Below are positions 52,596-63,402 of a DNA stretch of 64,000 bases, in pieces (the first letter of the stretch is position 1; every line of letters begins with the position of its first letter). The position numbers and the translations under genes were made by a program. The notes below the pieces were generated by a model. That model did not search any database. It had not been told where the DNA came from and saw nothing but the letters and a program-made list of their open reading frames with translations. Source of the DNA: Bettongia penicillata ogilbyi (Eukaryota > Chordata > Mammalia > Diprotodontia > Potoroidae); NCBI GenBank assembly GCA_023548195.1, contig JAJHZJ010000121.1:5760058-5824057 (forward strand), written 5' to 3'.

Positions 52596-52985
52596 ATCTG
52601 TCCTTCCCAGTTAAGTGCCCTTTCATTGTTGTACCTAGCCCTACATTAGACCACTATTCCCTTAATTCTATTTAGACTCCTCTGTTCCCAGAGTCTTCTC
52701 TATATGAGATCCCTCTTTGTTCCATCAAGGTTCTCAGATCCCTTAAGAGTCTAGCCAATGGCTGAGATTTCTTAAGAGTATCCAATGCTTAGATTCTTTA
52801 AGAACCTGGCCAATGTGGCAGATTTTTTAAAAATCATGCCTACCCTCTATTGTTTTTTTTCTCCTATTGGTGTTTTATAAACCTTATCTTTGGCTAAAAG
52901 AAAGCTTGGGTTGAATTCATTCAGGCAGGACCTGTGTGTTGCCATTTTGAATTCTAATCACCCCCAAACCTCAACAGCAGTGCAG
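52596..52985 (+). mobile_element. Candidate solo LTR of an endogenous retrovirus
   Basis: LTR-like promoter layout without coding sequence. Three tandem units of 29, 26 and 29 bases (52736, 52765, 52791) each carry a CCAAT-type box (AGCCAATGG, TATCCAATG, GGCCAATG). A reversed CCAAT (CTATTGG, 52864) and a TATAAA at 52876-52881 follow. The left edge is guessed at a TGTCC and the right edge near CCTCAACA. No target-site duplication was identified and no internal viral genes are present. It could instead be an ordinary unique promoter-like sequence. Confidence 0.4.
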
Positions 52986-53689
52986 ATGGATGTGCTACCA
53001 TAAGCTCTTAAAATAATTTTGTTGCACTTCCGTATATCAAATAGTACATAGCAGAATAATGAACACAGTTTAATTAGTAGATTTACCTCCTGCCCTGAGT
53101 ATGGTGGTCATCTCTGGCTCCCCCAAATTTGAGTTATTCTACCACATTCCTAGAACAATCTGTCAAGTGGTCAAAAGATGAAATAAGTATAAGAAAATTA
53201 TAGGAAGATCACAGAAACCATCTACCACACTCCCCACCTTCACATATCCAATCGTCAATTAACACAATCACTTATTGGTGCATATTTTTTCTGTATAATG
53301 TAAGTGCAAAATGTTATTTTTTAACGATCATTGAAGGTTGATGGGGCCAAGGTCAGACAGAGGAGTAATAGTTTCAGTAGAGATGCCATGATATAATTAA
53401 TGTGTTATTAAAAACACACTTCCCAATGCATAATCAGAGAGGCCTTACTTAACATCAGTAGAGTAGCAGAAAAAAATATCCAAGGAGCAAGAAACAGTTT
53501 CATAACTAAGATACTTAGCAGATACATAATGAATATCTGTTCAGAAGGACTGAATTTTAAGACTAGGCTAGAAAAGAAATGTTTTTAAGTGAATTCGCTC
53601 TTAAACATTTTCTCAGTCTTAATATAAATTAATGATTAAGAAGTAACTACATCTCCCTCTAAACCACCTTTCCAGTTTTATTTCCCAGT
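52986..53689. other. Unique DNA
   Basis: No feature recognised. The 60-residue minus frame at 53619-53801 overlaps L2 sequence. Confidence 0.4.
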
Positions 53690-53918
53690 ACTTAGATAAA
53701 CTGGGAACTACTTTCCATTGCCCAAACATTTCCTCTTTCCCCCACTGGATATTTTCATTCACTCTTACCTCCACCTGAATTGTCCTTTCTTCCCATTTCA
53801 CTTACTGGAAGGCTGAGCTTTCCTCAAGGCCTAGCTCAAATACACTTGCTTCTCTTAACCAATCCTAATTCCTTTCAACAAAGGTGAAATTCTCACCATT
53901 CTGAATTCCAAGAAATCA
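53690..53918 (+). mobile_element. L2 LINE 3' region fragment
   Basis: CATTGCCCAAACATTTCCTC (53716), CTTTCCTCAAGGCCTAGCTC (53818) and AAATACACTTGCTTCTCTTA follow L2 order. Confidence 0.7.
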
Positions 53919-53924
53919 TCACTT

Positions 53925-54147
53925 GGGCATCTAGGTGGTCCAGTAAATAGAGAACAGGGCCTGAAACCAGGAAGACCTGAATCCAAATTAAATTCAGATA
54001 CTCACTTACTAGTAGGACTCTGGTCAATCACTTAACCTCTGTATTCTTTCAGTTTACTTATCTGTAAAAATGGGGATAATAATGGCACCTAACTCCCAAG
54101 ATTGTTGTATCAAATGTGCTCAGTCACTGCCTAAGCATCACCTAGTG
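53925..54147 (+). mobile_element. MIR-type SINE, interrupted by an RTE-tailed element
   Basis: Head GGGCATCTAGGTGGTCCAGT (53927), GGAAGACCTGAATCCAAATT, TCAATCACTTAACCTCTGTA (54024), CTGTAAAAATGGGGATAATA (54062). The tail is cut by the element at 54148. ACATTAGCTATCATCATC (54587) may be its end. Confidence 0.82.
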
Positions 54148-54555
54148 GTAATTGTTTGGGCCTTGATGGTTCAGAGTCAATGTAAATAGTAATTGCTTCT
54201 CTTCAGCCAGAAATCCTGAAGGTCATCCCCTCCCAATTTGACTTTTTTTTTTAATTGAAAGGGCTATCCCTTGGTTCACTTCTTAAATATCCCTAATCAC
54301 TGAATAGGTTTCACCTCATTCAAAGTGAGAATTCAGAAAGACCTTAGCTTAAACAGGTTAAAGTCTCCCACTACATCCTGGTCCATCTCCAGTCATCCTG
54401 ATCCATATCCTACCACTGGACCCAGATGGCTCCGGAGGAAAGAGTGACGCTGGTGACTTTGCACAGCCCTCCCACACTTGAATTCAACTCACTTGTAAGT
54501 CATGGCTCATCATCCCCTTGAGGTCACGGTCCTCTTCAAGAATGAAGGACAAGCC
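54148..54555 (+). mobile_element. RTE-tailed short retroelement (SINE-like), copy 2
   Basis: Shares with 27703-28104: GATGGTTCAGAGTCAATGTA (54165), GGTCATCCCCTCCCAATTTG (54221), GAAAGACCTTAGCTTAAACA (54337), CCCACTACATCCTGGTCCAT (54368), CCGGAGGAAAGAGTGACGCT (54432), and GGTCCTCTTCAAGAATGAAGGAC (54528-54550). The final block matches the RTE 3' end at 51716. There is a T run at 54243-54252. Confidence 0.72.
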
Positions 54556-54593
54556 ACAAGCACAGCACCGACACATGCTACACTAACATTAGC

Positions 54594-54618
54594 TATCATC
54601 ATCATCATCATCTCCCTC
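54594..54618. repeat. (ATC)n microsatellite
   Basis: Six ATC units follow AACATTAGCT, possibly grown from the MIR tail. Confidence 0.8.
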
Positions 54619-54663
54619 GCCCTCATCTATACCCTTTTCCAAGTACTTGTCACATTCTTCTTC

Positions 54664-54838
54664 TTAAAAAAATTAATAGTATTTTATTTTTTCCAATTAC
54701 AGTTAAGACAATTTTCAAAATTCAGTTTTTGAAAGACTGAGTTCTAAATGTTTCTCCTTTTCCTCCCTTCCCAAGATGGCAAGCAATCTGATATAGGTTA
54801 CACATCACATTCTACTTGGTGTGATAGTCATTTGTGTA
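54664..54838 (-). mobile_element. L1 LINE 3' end (marsupial type)
   Basis: On the plus strand the reversed A tail appears as TATTTTATTTTTTCCAATTA (54679), then ACAATTTTCAAAATTCAGTT, the reversed G-rich tract TTCTCCTTTTCCTCCCTTCC (54751), and CAAGCAATCTGATATAGGTT (54781). A strongly 5'-truncated insertion. Confidence 0.85.
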
Positions 54839-54839
54839 T

Positions 54840-54960
54840 TAATCTCATTACCAGATTGATGCTCCTTGAGAAGAGGGACATTTAATGCATTTGTATCCTC
54901 TGTAGCCCTTAGCACAGTGCCTGCCTACCACAGGTGTTAAATAAATATTACCTGAATCCA
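54840..54960 (+). mobile_element. L2 LINE tail
   Basis: TTGATGCTCCTTGAGAAGAG (54855), CCCTTAGCACAGTGCCTGCC (54906) and GTGTTAAATAAATATTACC. Confidence 0.85.
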
Positions 54961-55387
54961 TCAATGTCTATCTAATGATGCTATAAACCCCTTTGGTTTC
55001 ACTTTCTCATCTGGATGTCCACACACTGGACATTAAAGTCCTACTGTGATGCCTCATTATGGTAAGGATGTGACACGGGATCCTTCAAGTCTTTGCCAGA
55101 AAAAAATGCAAGTCCTTACTGATCTGGGAAGACTTCCAGTTTAAGGCTCTAGCCATGGGATGTATGACTCTAGTCTAAGGACAAAACTGTAGAGAAATGC
55201 ATCTTTAAGTTGTCTAGTAGCTAAGGGAATTTTTAGATATAGTAAAGTAAAATGACAAGTCTGCTAAGGGGGAGTAAAGCATGGATCTGTGAATCTGTAG
55301 TGGTGAAGGACCCACACACATACAATTACTGATTGCATATGCATCTGTCATAAACATCTCATTATGACTTATATGGTATAATTCACG
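54961..55387. other. Unique DNA
   Basis: No feature recognised. Confidence 0.4.
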
Positions 55388-55562
55388 GTGTCATAGATGT
55401 GGGACTGAAATAGACCTCAGAGACAATCTAGTCTAAACCCTGCCTTATTTTACAAGTGAAGAAACTGAGAATTTGGCTGAGTTGCTCAAGGTCACACATA
55501 AGTGAGATTAGAACCCAGGTCCTCTGACTCCAGAGTCAGCATTCTTTCCACTGTATGTTTTT
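55388..55562 (-). mobile_element. MIR-type SINE
   Basis: GGTGTCATAGATGTGGGACT (55387), ATTTTACAAGTGAAGAAACT (55448), GAACCCAGGTCCTCTGACTC (55511) and CTTTCCACTGTATG in reversed order. Confidence 0.82.
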
Positions 55563-56234
55563 TTTTTCCTTCACCTGATCCATGATCCATTATTTGTAGG
55601 AGGAATTTGTAATTACACTTATATAGAGGACAGGTAAATCTTAAAAACTCAATTAGTAACTGATTTCTCATGTGACCCGAGCAAGATGTTTACATTTTTT
55701 CAGCTTAGGTATCTTGAAAAGATTTGCATGATTTTATTGGCAAGGAGATCATTACTACATAAAGGAGGCAGCTCAAGAGGGAAAGCACTGGCCTATATAG
55801 ACTGTCAGGTTTGGAAGCAATGTTCTATTACCTTTTTCCTCCCTTCCTCCAAATTTCTCTCAAGTGGTTGTCATTCACAGCACTTCAGCAGCCAGAAATT
55901 TTGGAGCAGATTTCGCAGTTTTTCAGCAGGCGCTTGGGAAGCACCATATGTTGCAAACATTTTTTTTTCTAAGAAATTCTTGCAACTTTTGTGTTAGAAT
56001 TATTTCATTAGGCAGATGTCTTCATCTACAGTGAAAATATTTCTTACCTTTTGTTTCTAACAATAACATCAAAAGAAACTCAGTTACTTATAATTATTTC
56101 CATCTTGACCTAAGACATGAAATTTTCCTTTTTCCCTTGTAGAGGAGGAGTGATGGAGAGAACAAAGATGATTGGATTTTATATGATAGGCTGTTAAAGG
56201 CTTCAAAAAGCCTTTGTTTTCCTGGAAGTATTAA
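55563..56234. other. Unique DNA with a 103-codon frame
   Basis: The frame at 55686-55997 (103 residues, Phe/Ser-rich) has no domain or flanking gene signals. A T-rich run and a few MIR-like bases at 55665-55730 were seen. I do not call a gene. Confidence 0.35.
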
Positions 56235-56992
56235 CTAAAGCTCAAAATCTTAAAGTTATTTTGGGTTCTTCCTCCTCCCTAACTCCCCATATCCAGTCAC
56301 TTAACTAAGCTCCATACGTACTACAACTTATCTCCATTAGACTCTTGTTGCTACCACCCAATGGGCTCTTGTCACCATTCTGCCTAATCCATTTTGCATA
56401 CTGCCACTTGAATATACGTCCTAAAAACAAATTTGATAACTTATTCAAAAATTTTCACTGACTCCCTGAAGTCTACCAAATAAATTCCACATTCTTTGGG
56501 TTGACGTTTGAGTCCTTGAACAGTCTGGTTCTAGTCTGTGCTTTTAGATTTTTTTTTCCTGGTTTAAGTTCTTTTTGTGACCTCTGTGTATGAGCCCATG
56601 TGGACTTCCTATTTTCTGAGCTCATATTACTCTTTTTAACCTCCAACAATTGGCTAGCAATCCACCATGAATAAGATGACTTCTATGAATTTTTTTCCTG
56701 CTTCAAGGTCTTCCCTAGAGTCTTTCTTTTGCGCTTAGCAAAATTTTTCTCTTCCTTCAAGGTTCAAGTCAGTTTCTACTTCATCAAATTACCCTTGAAG
56801 AGTTTGTCTGACATTTCCCTTTCTCTACTTTTTCCCTTTCTTGTCTATGTTTGCATGTATGTGAGTCATATCTGTACTAGAATCTAAGCTGCTTAAGGAT
56901 ATAGACTTTTTTTTCGTTCACAACCCTATCAACAAACACTATGACTTGAACTTAGTAGATGTTTAATAAATGTCAATTGAATTGGACTGAAT
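56235..56992 (+). mobile_element. L2 LINE 3' end, long copy
   Basis: AATCCATTTTGCATACTGCC (56385), GACTCCCTGAAGTCTACCAA (56460), GGTTCTAGTCTGTGC, TTCCTTCAAGGTTCAAGTCA (56752), AATCTAAGCTGCTTAAGGAT (56881), and GATGTTTAATAAATGTCAAT (56960) are consecutive L2 blocks over 750 bp. Confidence 0.8.
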
Positions 56993-57245
56993 TGAAGCCC
57001 TATCTGATACCAATTCCCCTGCTACAGCTAAAAGTGATCTCTTCCTCCTCAAATTCTCACAGCAATTTACATTAAAATTCTAGTTCATTTTATAATTGTC
57101 TCTCTATGGAACTTATCTCTCTATTCTAAAAATATTTTAAACTCCTTGACAAAAGGGAGTAGGTCTTAATCATTTCTCAAAATCTAGCACAATATATACT
57201 GTACAGAGTAATAACTAGATATTTGCTTGTTGAATTAAATAAAAA
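56993..57245 (+). mobile_element. L2 LINE 3' end, second adjacent copy
   Basis: GCTAAAAGTGATCTCTTCCT (57027), TCACAGCAATTTACATTAAA (57057), AAACTCCTTGACAAAAGGGA (57139), and ATATTTGCTTGTTGAATTAA (57219). It follows the previous L2 tail directly. Confidence 0.78.
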
Positions 57246-57261
57246 AGGAAAAACTTTATCA

Positions 57262-57315
57262 TTCAATCAATGAGCATTTATTAAGCTCCTCCAGTTGTGT
57301 CAGGTACTATTCTTT
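57262..57315 (+). mobile_element. Head fragment of the unnamed old repeat family
   Basis: CAATCAATGAGCATTTATTA (57266) and GTGTCAGGTACTATTC resemble the family head at 58928. Confidence 0.5.
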
Positions 57316-58927
57316 ATACTGGTCCTTGTTTTCATCTTTAGTATATTATCATGTCTTCCTTACATGATTGGACCCCTCGTTTACTCAGAAAAAAAAAATG
57401 GATTGAAAAAATTAATTAATAGACTACGAGAATCAGGACCTTCAATTTGGAAACATTTTTATTAAAAAATTAATTGCAAACATACATCTAAGACTCCTAG
57501 GCTTTTTAATAGTTTCCCACCCCTCTGCCCCCACCCCCTAGGGATTACAACGATAAATACTTTTTAAGGCAGCTCAGTTAACAGATATTATATTCATCTA
57601 GTTAAGTGGCAGACAATAACTCTAATGAATTTGAATCTAAAGTGGGAAAAAGAGGCCAAGAGCTGGATATTAATCTACTTAATAACCCCAAAAGTGTCCA
57701 GCAGAGAAGCAAAGCACACCTATAGTAAATATTCATTGAATGTTTTTTAACTGACATTGTCTTGCTTTTAGTTTATAATTCTCTCAATCAAAAATGTATC
57801 TGCTAAGTATGTCATATGACACTCTGATCACAGTTCTTTAATCTTTAAAATACTCAAAAATCATTTTTTTCCTTCTCCATCATATTTTATCCTGTCTTTC
57901 ATTGTATTTTCTCTGCCTGCTTTCTTTCCCCACCATGGCCAAGCTTCATGTCCCACATCCTTCACAAAGAGATAATCTTTATTCACCTATCTACCTTTTT
58001 CTACATGTCCTGCAATTGTTTCCCCTCATCTCAGCTTTGAGATTTCTGTTTTCTCATACTATTCCCTACTGATAAGAAGCCCATCTGGCAAAGTTTTATT
58101 CTTTATTTTTCACCTAGAACACGAAGCTTCTTGAACTCGGGAAGGAGACACTACCAGTGGGACTTCCCACACACAAAAATGTGTACCTGTAAATTCACAT
58201 ATGCATATGGGACTCGCATCTAGTTTTGTGGCTGTGAAAAAAAAAATTGTTTACTTTCCTTTGAATGGTGGCAACTCCTGAAAGAGAAGGAAAGTCTTTT
58301 ATAATTTAAAGCTTTCTACTCTCTGACACCAAATTTATTAAAGTACCATTTGTTACAGTGCTAATGGCATGAATTCAATAAACATTACCAATGATAATAT
58401 CCTCTAATTACTTATTCAAGACTTCCAAGTAAATGTTTGTTTTACATGTTAAATAAAAAAAGAAAGAAAATTCCCATTCAGACAAAGACAATGGCAAAGT
58501 ACTATTTTTGACGGTTAGAGAATTTGTCTAGCATAGTTTATAGCTTTAAATGGCATTTTCAATTCTTCTGTATTAGATAAACAAACACAAATCACTAGTT
58601 TTCATTCTATCACATTCAGATACAGTGTTTCTCATATCATGAATTTTTGTTATCAAGTTGTATACTATGCTGAACAACATATCAGAATGTAGGAGTGTTT
58701 TTCTCTTTCTTCCATAAATGGATACCCAATCTCTCTTATGTAATGATGAGAATCAATACATCATGGGTTCCATACGCAAAAACTAATGTCTATCATTAGT
58801 TTATATGATAAAATAATTTACCATAAAAAAGACTACATGGAGGCTCTGAAATTTCATTTCCAGATACTCAAGGATCTGAAAAGAAATCTGCTGATGTAGA
58901 CCAATCAAGCTGCTAAAACTTTTATTA
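57316..58927. other. Repeat-poor unique block
   Basis: About 1.6 kb, AT-rich. A weak pyrimidine-rich L2-like stretch lies at 57880-58130. No gene or clear repeat. Confidence 0.4.
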
Positions 58928-59145
58928 TTAGTTCAGTCAGTCAATAAACATTTATTAAGCACCTCACATGTGCCACACATGCTTCTAAGCACTAAGAGGA
59001 AACAAAGCAAAAAGAGCAAAAGATAATCCTTGTTCTCACAGAGCTCAAAGTCTAATTTGGAAAGATCCAACTTGGAAACAACTGGGCACAAACAACCTGT
59101 ATACACAAGAACTTGGAAATAATCAATGGAGGAAGGCCCTAGATG
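58928..59145 (+). mobile_element. Unnamed old repeat family, head fragment
   Basis: AGTCAATAAACATTTATTAA (58939), CACATGTGCCACACATGCTT, TCTAAGCACTAAGAGGAAAC (58983), TCACAGAGCTCAAAGTCTAA (59036), and CTTGGAAATAATCAATGGAG (59112). The rest of the family (as at 29865) is not present. Confidence 0.65.
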
Positions 59146-60984
59146 TTTACTTTGGAAGTTCAGCATGAGAACGAGATCAAGGGTTCCTTAGCCCCTTCTC
59201 CACCATGTGGCATCTTCTCTGAGTTATTCATGCGCCCAGCTGAAATAACCAGCCACTGGATGTCACTCTTACTCTATACCAAAACTAGCACTGACCCCCT
59301 ACATACTCAAACATTTGGATGGACAGTGAGTCTGAATTCTGTTGTACACAATTATAAAGGCATTTACACATGGTTAAATGCATTTGTAATCCATTAAAGG
59401 GGCAGAGGTGATGAGCTGTGATAACTTAAATTGTTCCACTGTCTTTTGAACAGGTAAAAGAAAAAAAGGAAAGCATGAAATATCCTATATGGTCCCAACC
59501 TCTACCCCTGTAATTTTCTCAGTCATAAAGTCTTGAAGGGCATCTAGAAGGACATAATCATTTATCCTTCAAAACCAGAATGACCTTTGACTTTTCAACT
59601 GTAATTAATGATGATCTAACTGGGGAGTAATTAAATAGGGTCATGTTTGAAAGTACTAATGATGACAGTAAACTCTCCTAAAATTCTCACTTCTTTTTAT
59701 ATAGGCTCTTATCACAGAAAAATGCATGCCATTTTCCTACGACCAATGGTTTAACTCTTAGCACCCAAGTCAATAGTACTTAATGTGCTAAAAGCATTCT
59801 CTCTCTTCAAGTTTTTCATCATTTTACACATCTCCATTATATTTACTACATTTTTCCAGTTACTCAGATACCAATTTTTCCACCTTTTCCTCTTAGATTA
59901 TAAACTCCTTGAGAGAAGGGTCTGTTGTTATAAAACTAACTACTCACATTCACTTTGATTTCTAATGATCTTCAAGCTTGGAGGGTCTACCAGTGTTTTC
60001 TTTCTTCAACATCATAGGCACTACTGGGAACATGGAACTGTTCCATTTAGCTATACATCTACTAAGGCTCTCATTCCAGTGCTTCCCCAATAATGAAATT
60101 ATTTTGTAAGGAGGGTGCTAGGACCCAGAATAACTCATACGCCCAGTGGATTGCATAGACAGAATGACATCTTCCAATAATTGTCCCCAAGCACTAGCTA
60201 AATCAAAATTTAACTTTAGGACAAACATAGCACTTCTAACTCACTCTCCTCCACAAAGTACTGGAATACCTGATGGTTTCATCTAAAGGGTCTAATAATA
60301 TAAGTTCCAATCTTCTAGCTAAAAACTCAAGTGTTATTTTATGTACCCAGGGCTTATGAAAATTAGAAAAATCCAATCCATTTTTGAATATGACTTGGGC
60401 ATGAAATGAATGCCTCTCTTGGTTATTTCGAATATAATCATGCTTCTAAAATGGGAGCAAATTGATTAACTTACATGGATTATTCAAGGTTTCTCTTCCA
60501 TATAAGTCTCCATTTTCTCTTTTTAATCTGAACAGGAATAATTTCTCCCTCCATCACTTTTTTTTTTTTATGTTTTACTTCAGGAGAACTCTGTACAAAG
60601 GTTGTGCTCTTCCTGGAGTACCAAGTAATCCTGACCTAATCTGTCCTGACATTTATTCTAGTACATCTGTGACCATTCCCTCCATGTCTCATTTACAAAA
60701 AAGTTCTCTTCAGAACTTTTCTCCTTCATTTGCTTTGGACTACTTTTCTGTCTCTCCAATATCATTCTTTGCAAATAAGCTCTTTTATTACCACACCCCA
60801 AAAGACTCTGAGTCTTCCATTATGATTTTTCATCCTCTGAAAAGTTTTTTTATATGCTTGTTAAGAATCTCCTTGTTTCTCCAATTACTGAAAAAATTAA
60901 ATCCATGTAAAATAGGGCTCTTATTCCTTCATCTGAAGGGTTGACTTACCTCATCTTTTCTCTTGCCATCATCAATATGAACCT
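59146..60984. other. Unique DNA with the window's longest open frame (160 codons)
   Basis: Frame 60462-60944 is rich in Phe, Leu, Ser and Tyr, as expected from a pyrimidine-rich strand. It runs into L2-like sequence and has no domain, so I do not call a gene. An L2-like tail trace lies at 59895-59930 (TATAAACTCCTTGAGAGAAG). Another frame at 59143-59397 is unsupported. Confidence 0.4.
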
Positions 60985-61615
60985 CAAGATTCCCTAAGCC
61001 CATATTTCTGGAGCTATCATTTTTCTTTCTGGTTCACCATATTTAGCCATCATCAAAATCAGTTGCTCCCTCTTAATTCTTTTCATGCCCACAATAACAG
61101 CTATCATCTTTATGCCTAGAGTATTCCAACAACCTTCTTGCCATATTTCCTGTGTTTAGATTCCCTCTGCCTACACTCTATTTTACACATAGGAACAAGA
61201 TTTATCTACCACAATTATCATTTATGCCATTTTATTCCTTGCCTAAGAGCCCTTCAGTGGTTACCAAATGCTTTTCACATTAAATACAAACACCTGATCA
61301 CAGGAATTTAGATCCCAGGCCAATTATATCCTCTTTATCAAAATGCCCTAATCTCACAGCAAATCTAGTTTTTAGTCTCTCCTTTGGTCAGACAAAGCTA
61401 CTAGTTACCCTTTTCTCCTTTCCTGAATGATATCTATCACTCATATATGTCTTTTCTTTTTTCATTCGTCAAATCCTCTTTATTCAGAGCTCAACTCAGG
61501 AGTTCCTTCCTTTCCATAAAGCCTCATATTCTTATATAAAGTGATTCCTCCAAATTTTCTTTTAACAATTTGCCTCACACTCTTCTTTCCCGTATTCTTC
61601 CATAACATTTAAAAA
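60985..61615 (+). mobile_element. L2 LINE 3' region
   Basis: GAGTATTCCAACAACCTTCT (61120), TAAGAGCCCTTCAGTGGTTA (61244), TCACATTAAATACAAACACC (61275), AGAGCTCAACTCAGGAGTTC (61487) and TTCCATAAAGCCTCATATTC. These match L2 ORF2 end and 3' UTR order. It is diverged and broken in all frames. Confidence 0.75.
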
Positions 61616-61730
61616 ACTTATTTTGCAGTGAAAACTGAGAAATCAAATAGATTCTATTCTGTTATTGATCTCATTTTGTATCACTGCCATCATTTTTGTA
61701 ACTGTCTAAGTCATGTTTCATTTTCTTGAC

Positions 61731-61826
61731 AATTAAGTTTGGAAATTCAGCTTTCCTGTAAATCACTCATTGTCTCTGAATTAAGTTTAGAAGTTCAGTT
61801 TTCCTACTAATCATTATTACCTCAAG
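61731..61826 (+). repeat. 48-bp tandem duplication in a possible LTR
   Basis: AATTAAGTTTGGAAATTCAG (61731) and AATTAAGTTTAGAAGTTCAG (61779) begin two diverged 48-base units. Downstream are AATAAATAAAC (61932) and a TATAAAAATGAG (62105) preceding GGCGTCTTTCTCGC. This suggests an old LTR between about 61650 and 62195, but no ends or target duplication were found. Confidence 0.4.
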
Positions 61827-62197
61827 GAAATCTGTTATCCTTGAAAGATGCAGGTGAACACCAGGGAATCTGTTCTACCCAAGGCTGTCTGGTCTGCTAT
61901 TGCTAAACTGTCCTTGCAGGTGTACTCAAATAATAAATAAACATTTCTGTACGTACAGAATGGAAGTAGGGGTTGTTGCTAGCACCTCATTCCCAATTCC
62001 CAGACAGTTATACTGTACCTTATGCCTGTGATGCTACAAACTCTGTTAGCTATCACAAGGTTTTCCCTATCTATGATGCTGTCTTCTAATCTGGATCTTT
62101 TGTCTATAAAAATGAGCTGTTCTCCTCATTTGGCGTCTTTCTCGCTGACTGAGGAGCTAAGAGATTTTTATTGGTACTTTGCTAGCCTTATAAATGG

Positions 62198-62440
62198 TCA
62201 CAGCTAGAAGGCAAAGTGGATAGAATCCTAGAGTCTAGAAAACCCATCTACCTGAGTTCAAATCTGTCCTCAAACACTTACTAGCTATGTGACCCTGGGC
62301 AAGTCACTTAGTCCTGCTTTCCTCCTTTCACTTGTAAAATGAGCTGGAGAAGTAAATGTCAAACCACATCAATATCTCTGCCAAGAAAACCTCAGATAGG
62401 GTCATGAAGAGACAGACATGACTAAACAAAAACAGCAAAG
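62198..62440 (+). mobile_element. MAR1-type SINE, full length
   Basis: CACAGCTAGAAGGCAAAGTG (62199), GAGTTCAAATCTGTCCTCAA (62254), CTGGGCAAGTCACTTAGTCC (62295), GAGCTGGAGAAGTAAATGTC, GCCAAGAAAACCTC (62380), and AGACAGACATGACTAAAC. Confidence 0.92.
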
Positions 62441-62504
62441 CCTTACCAATAAATTAAACGTGCTAAGAGCTTTGCACCTCAGTTTATCTTAATTTCAATT
62501 ATAA

Positions 62505-62700
62505 CACTGCACATGTCATATCCCTCTATTCTGTTGTTACCTCCTTGAGGACAAAGATCGTGGCTTTTTAAATACCCATTGACTGCAATGAATGAATTGC
62601 TGTTTCTTTTTAAGTGCTCGCTATGAATTACGCACCACGTTAAGCATTGAAACTTCAGCTTAGTAGGCACTTAATAAATTCTCTGTTGAATTGAGTTATT
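62505..62700 (+). mobile_element. L2 LINE tail with a reversed MIR-like insert
   Basis: ACCTCCTTGAGGACAAAGAT (62540) and TAGGCACTTAATAAATTCTC (62663) are L2 terminal blocks. Between them TAAGTGCTCGCTATGAATTA (62612) looks like a reversed SINE tail. Confidence 0.7.
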
Positions 62701-63180
62701 TCTGGCTCTGTGATTTTAATAAATTACTTAACATTTTCTTACTTCTCTTACCCTTTCATTACTAAATGTCAAAAGTGACATATGCCAATCCACTTACAAT
62801 ATTAAGACACAGTGCTTCCTAAAACTCTGGGTGGTCTGCCAAAATGATTTAGGTTTTATCTGCATAAATTAATTATGGAAACAAAAAATTAGATAAAAGT
62901 TTGGTGAAAATGCCTTACTCTATCTTTAAGGCATAAAAGACTGTAACAATACTTCCTTAGATTGCAAAACAAAAGGTAGATAGATTTAATTTAATTTCCA
63001 TAAATTTTCAAAAATTTAACCTATCATAAAATGTGCCATCAGGGAACCAGTAAAGTTAGCTAAGAGATATAAAAAGAAAATAGATAACTCACATTTCTAG
63101 GGCCCTTTAAAGTTCATAATTTTTTTTCTTACAAAATACATGTTTTATTGGTAGGGCAAGAGGAAAAGGGAGAAGAAGGA
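62701..63180. other. Unique AT-rich DNA
   Basis: No feature recognised. Confidence 0.4.
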
Positions 63181-63402
63181 AAGAAGCATTTATTTAGCAT
63201 CTACCAGGCACGGTGCTAAATGCTTTACAAATAGTCATCTTATGTTAATGCAAGAGTTATCATGCTCATTTTACAGATTAGGAACTTGAGGTACATTAAG
63301 GGTCAGTGATTTGCTCAGGATGGTGCAGCTAACAAGTCCTTGAGCCAAAAGATGAATCCAGATTTCCTGGCTCCAATGTCCAGTGTTCTTTACATGATAG
63401 GA
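63181..63402 (-). mobile_element. MIR-type SINE, near full length
   Basis: CATCTACCAGGCACGGTGCT (63199), AATGCTTTACAAATAGTCAT, CTCATTTTACAGATTAGGAA (63265), GATGAATCCAGATTTCCTGG and CAGTGTTCTTTACATG are the reversed blocks. Confidence 0.82.

Noticed and set aside
60462..60944. 160-codon open frame, the longest of the window
   Set aside because: Composition (Phe/Leu/Ser/Tyr) follows the pyrimidine-rich strand, there is no domain, and it abuts decayed L2 sequence.
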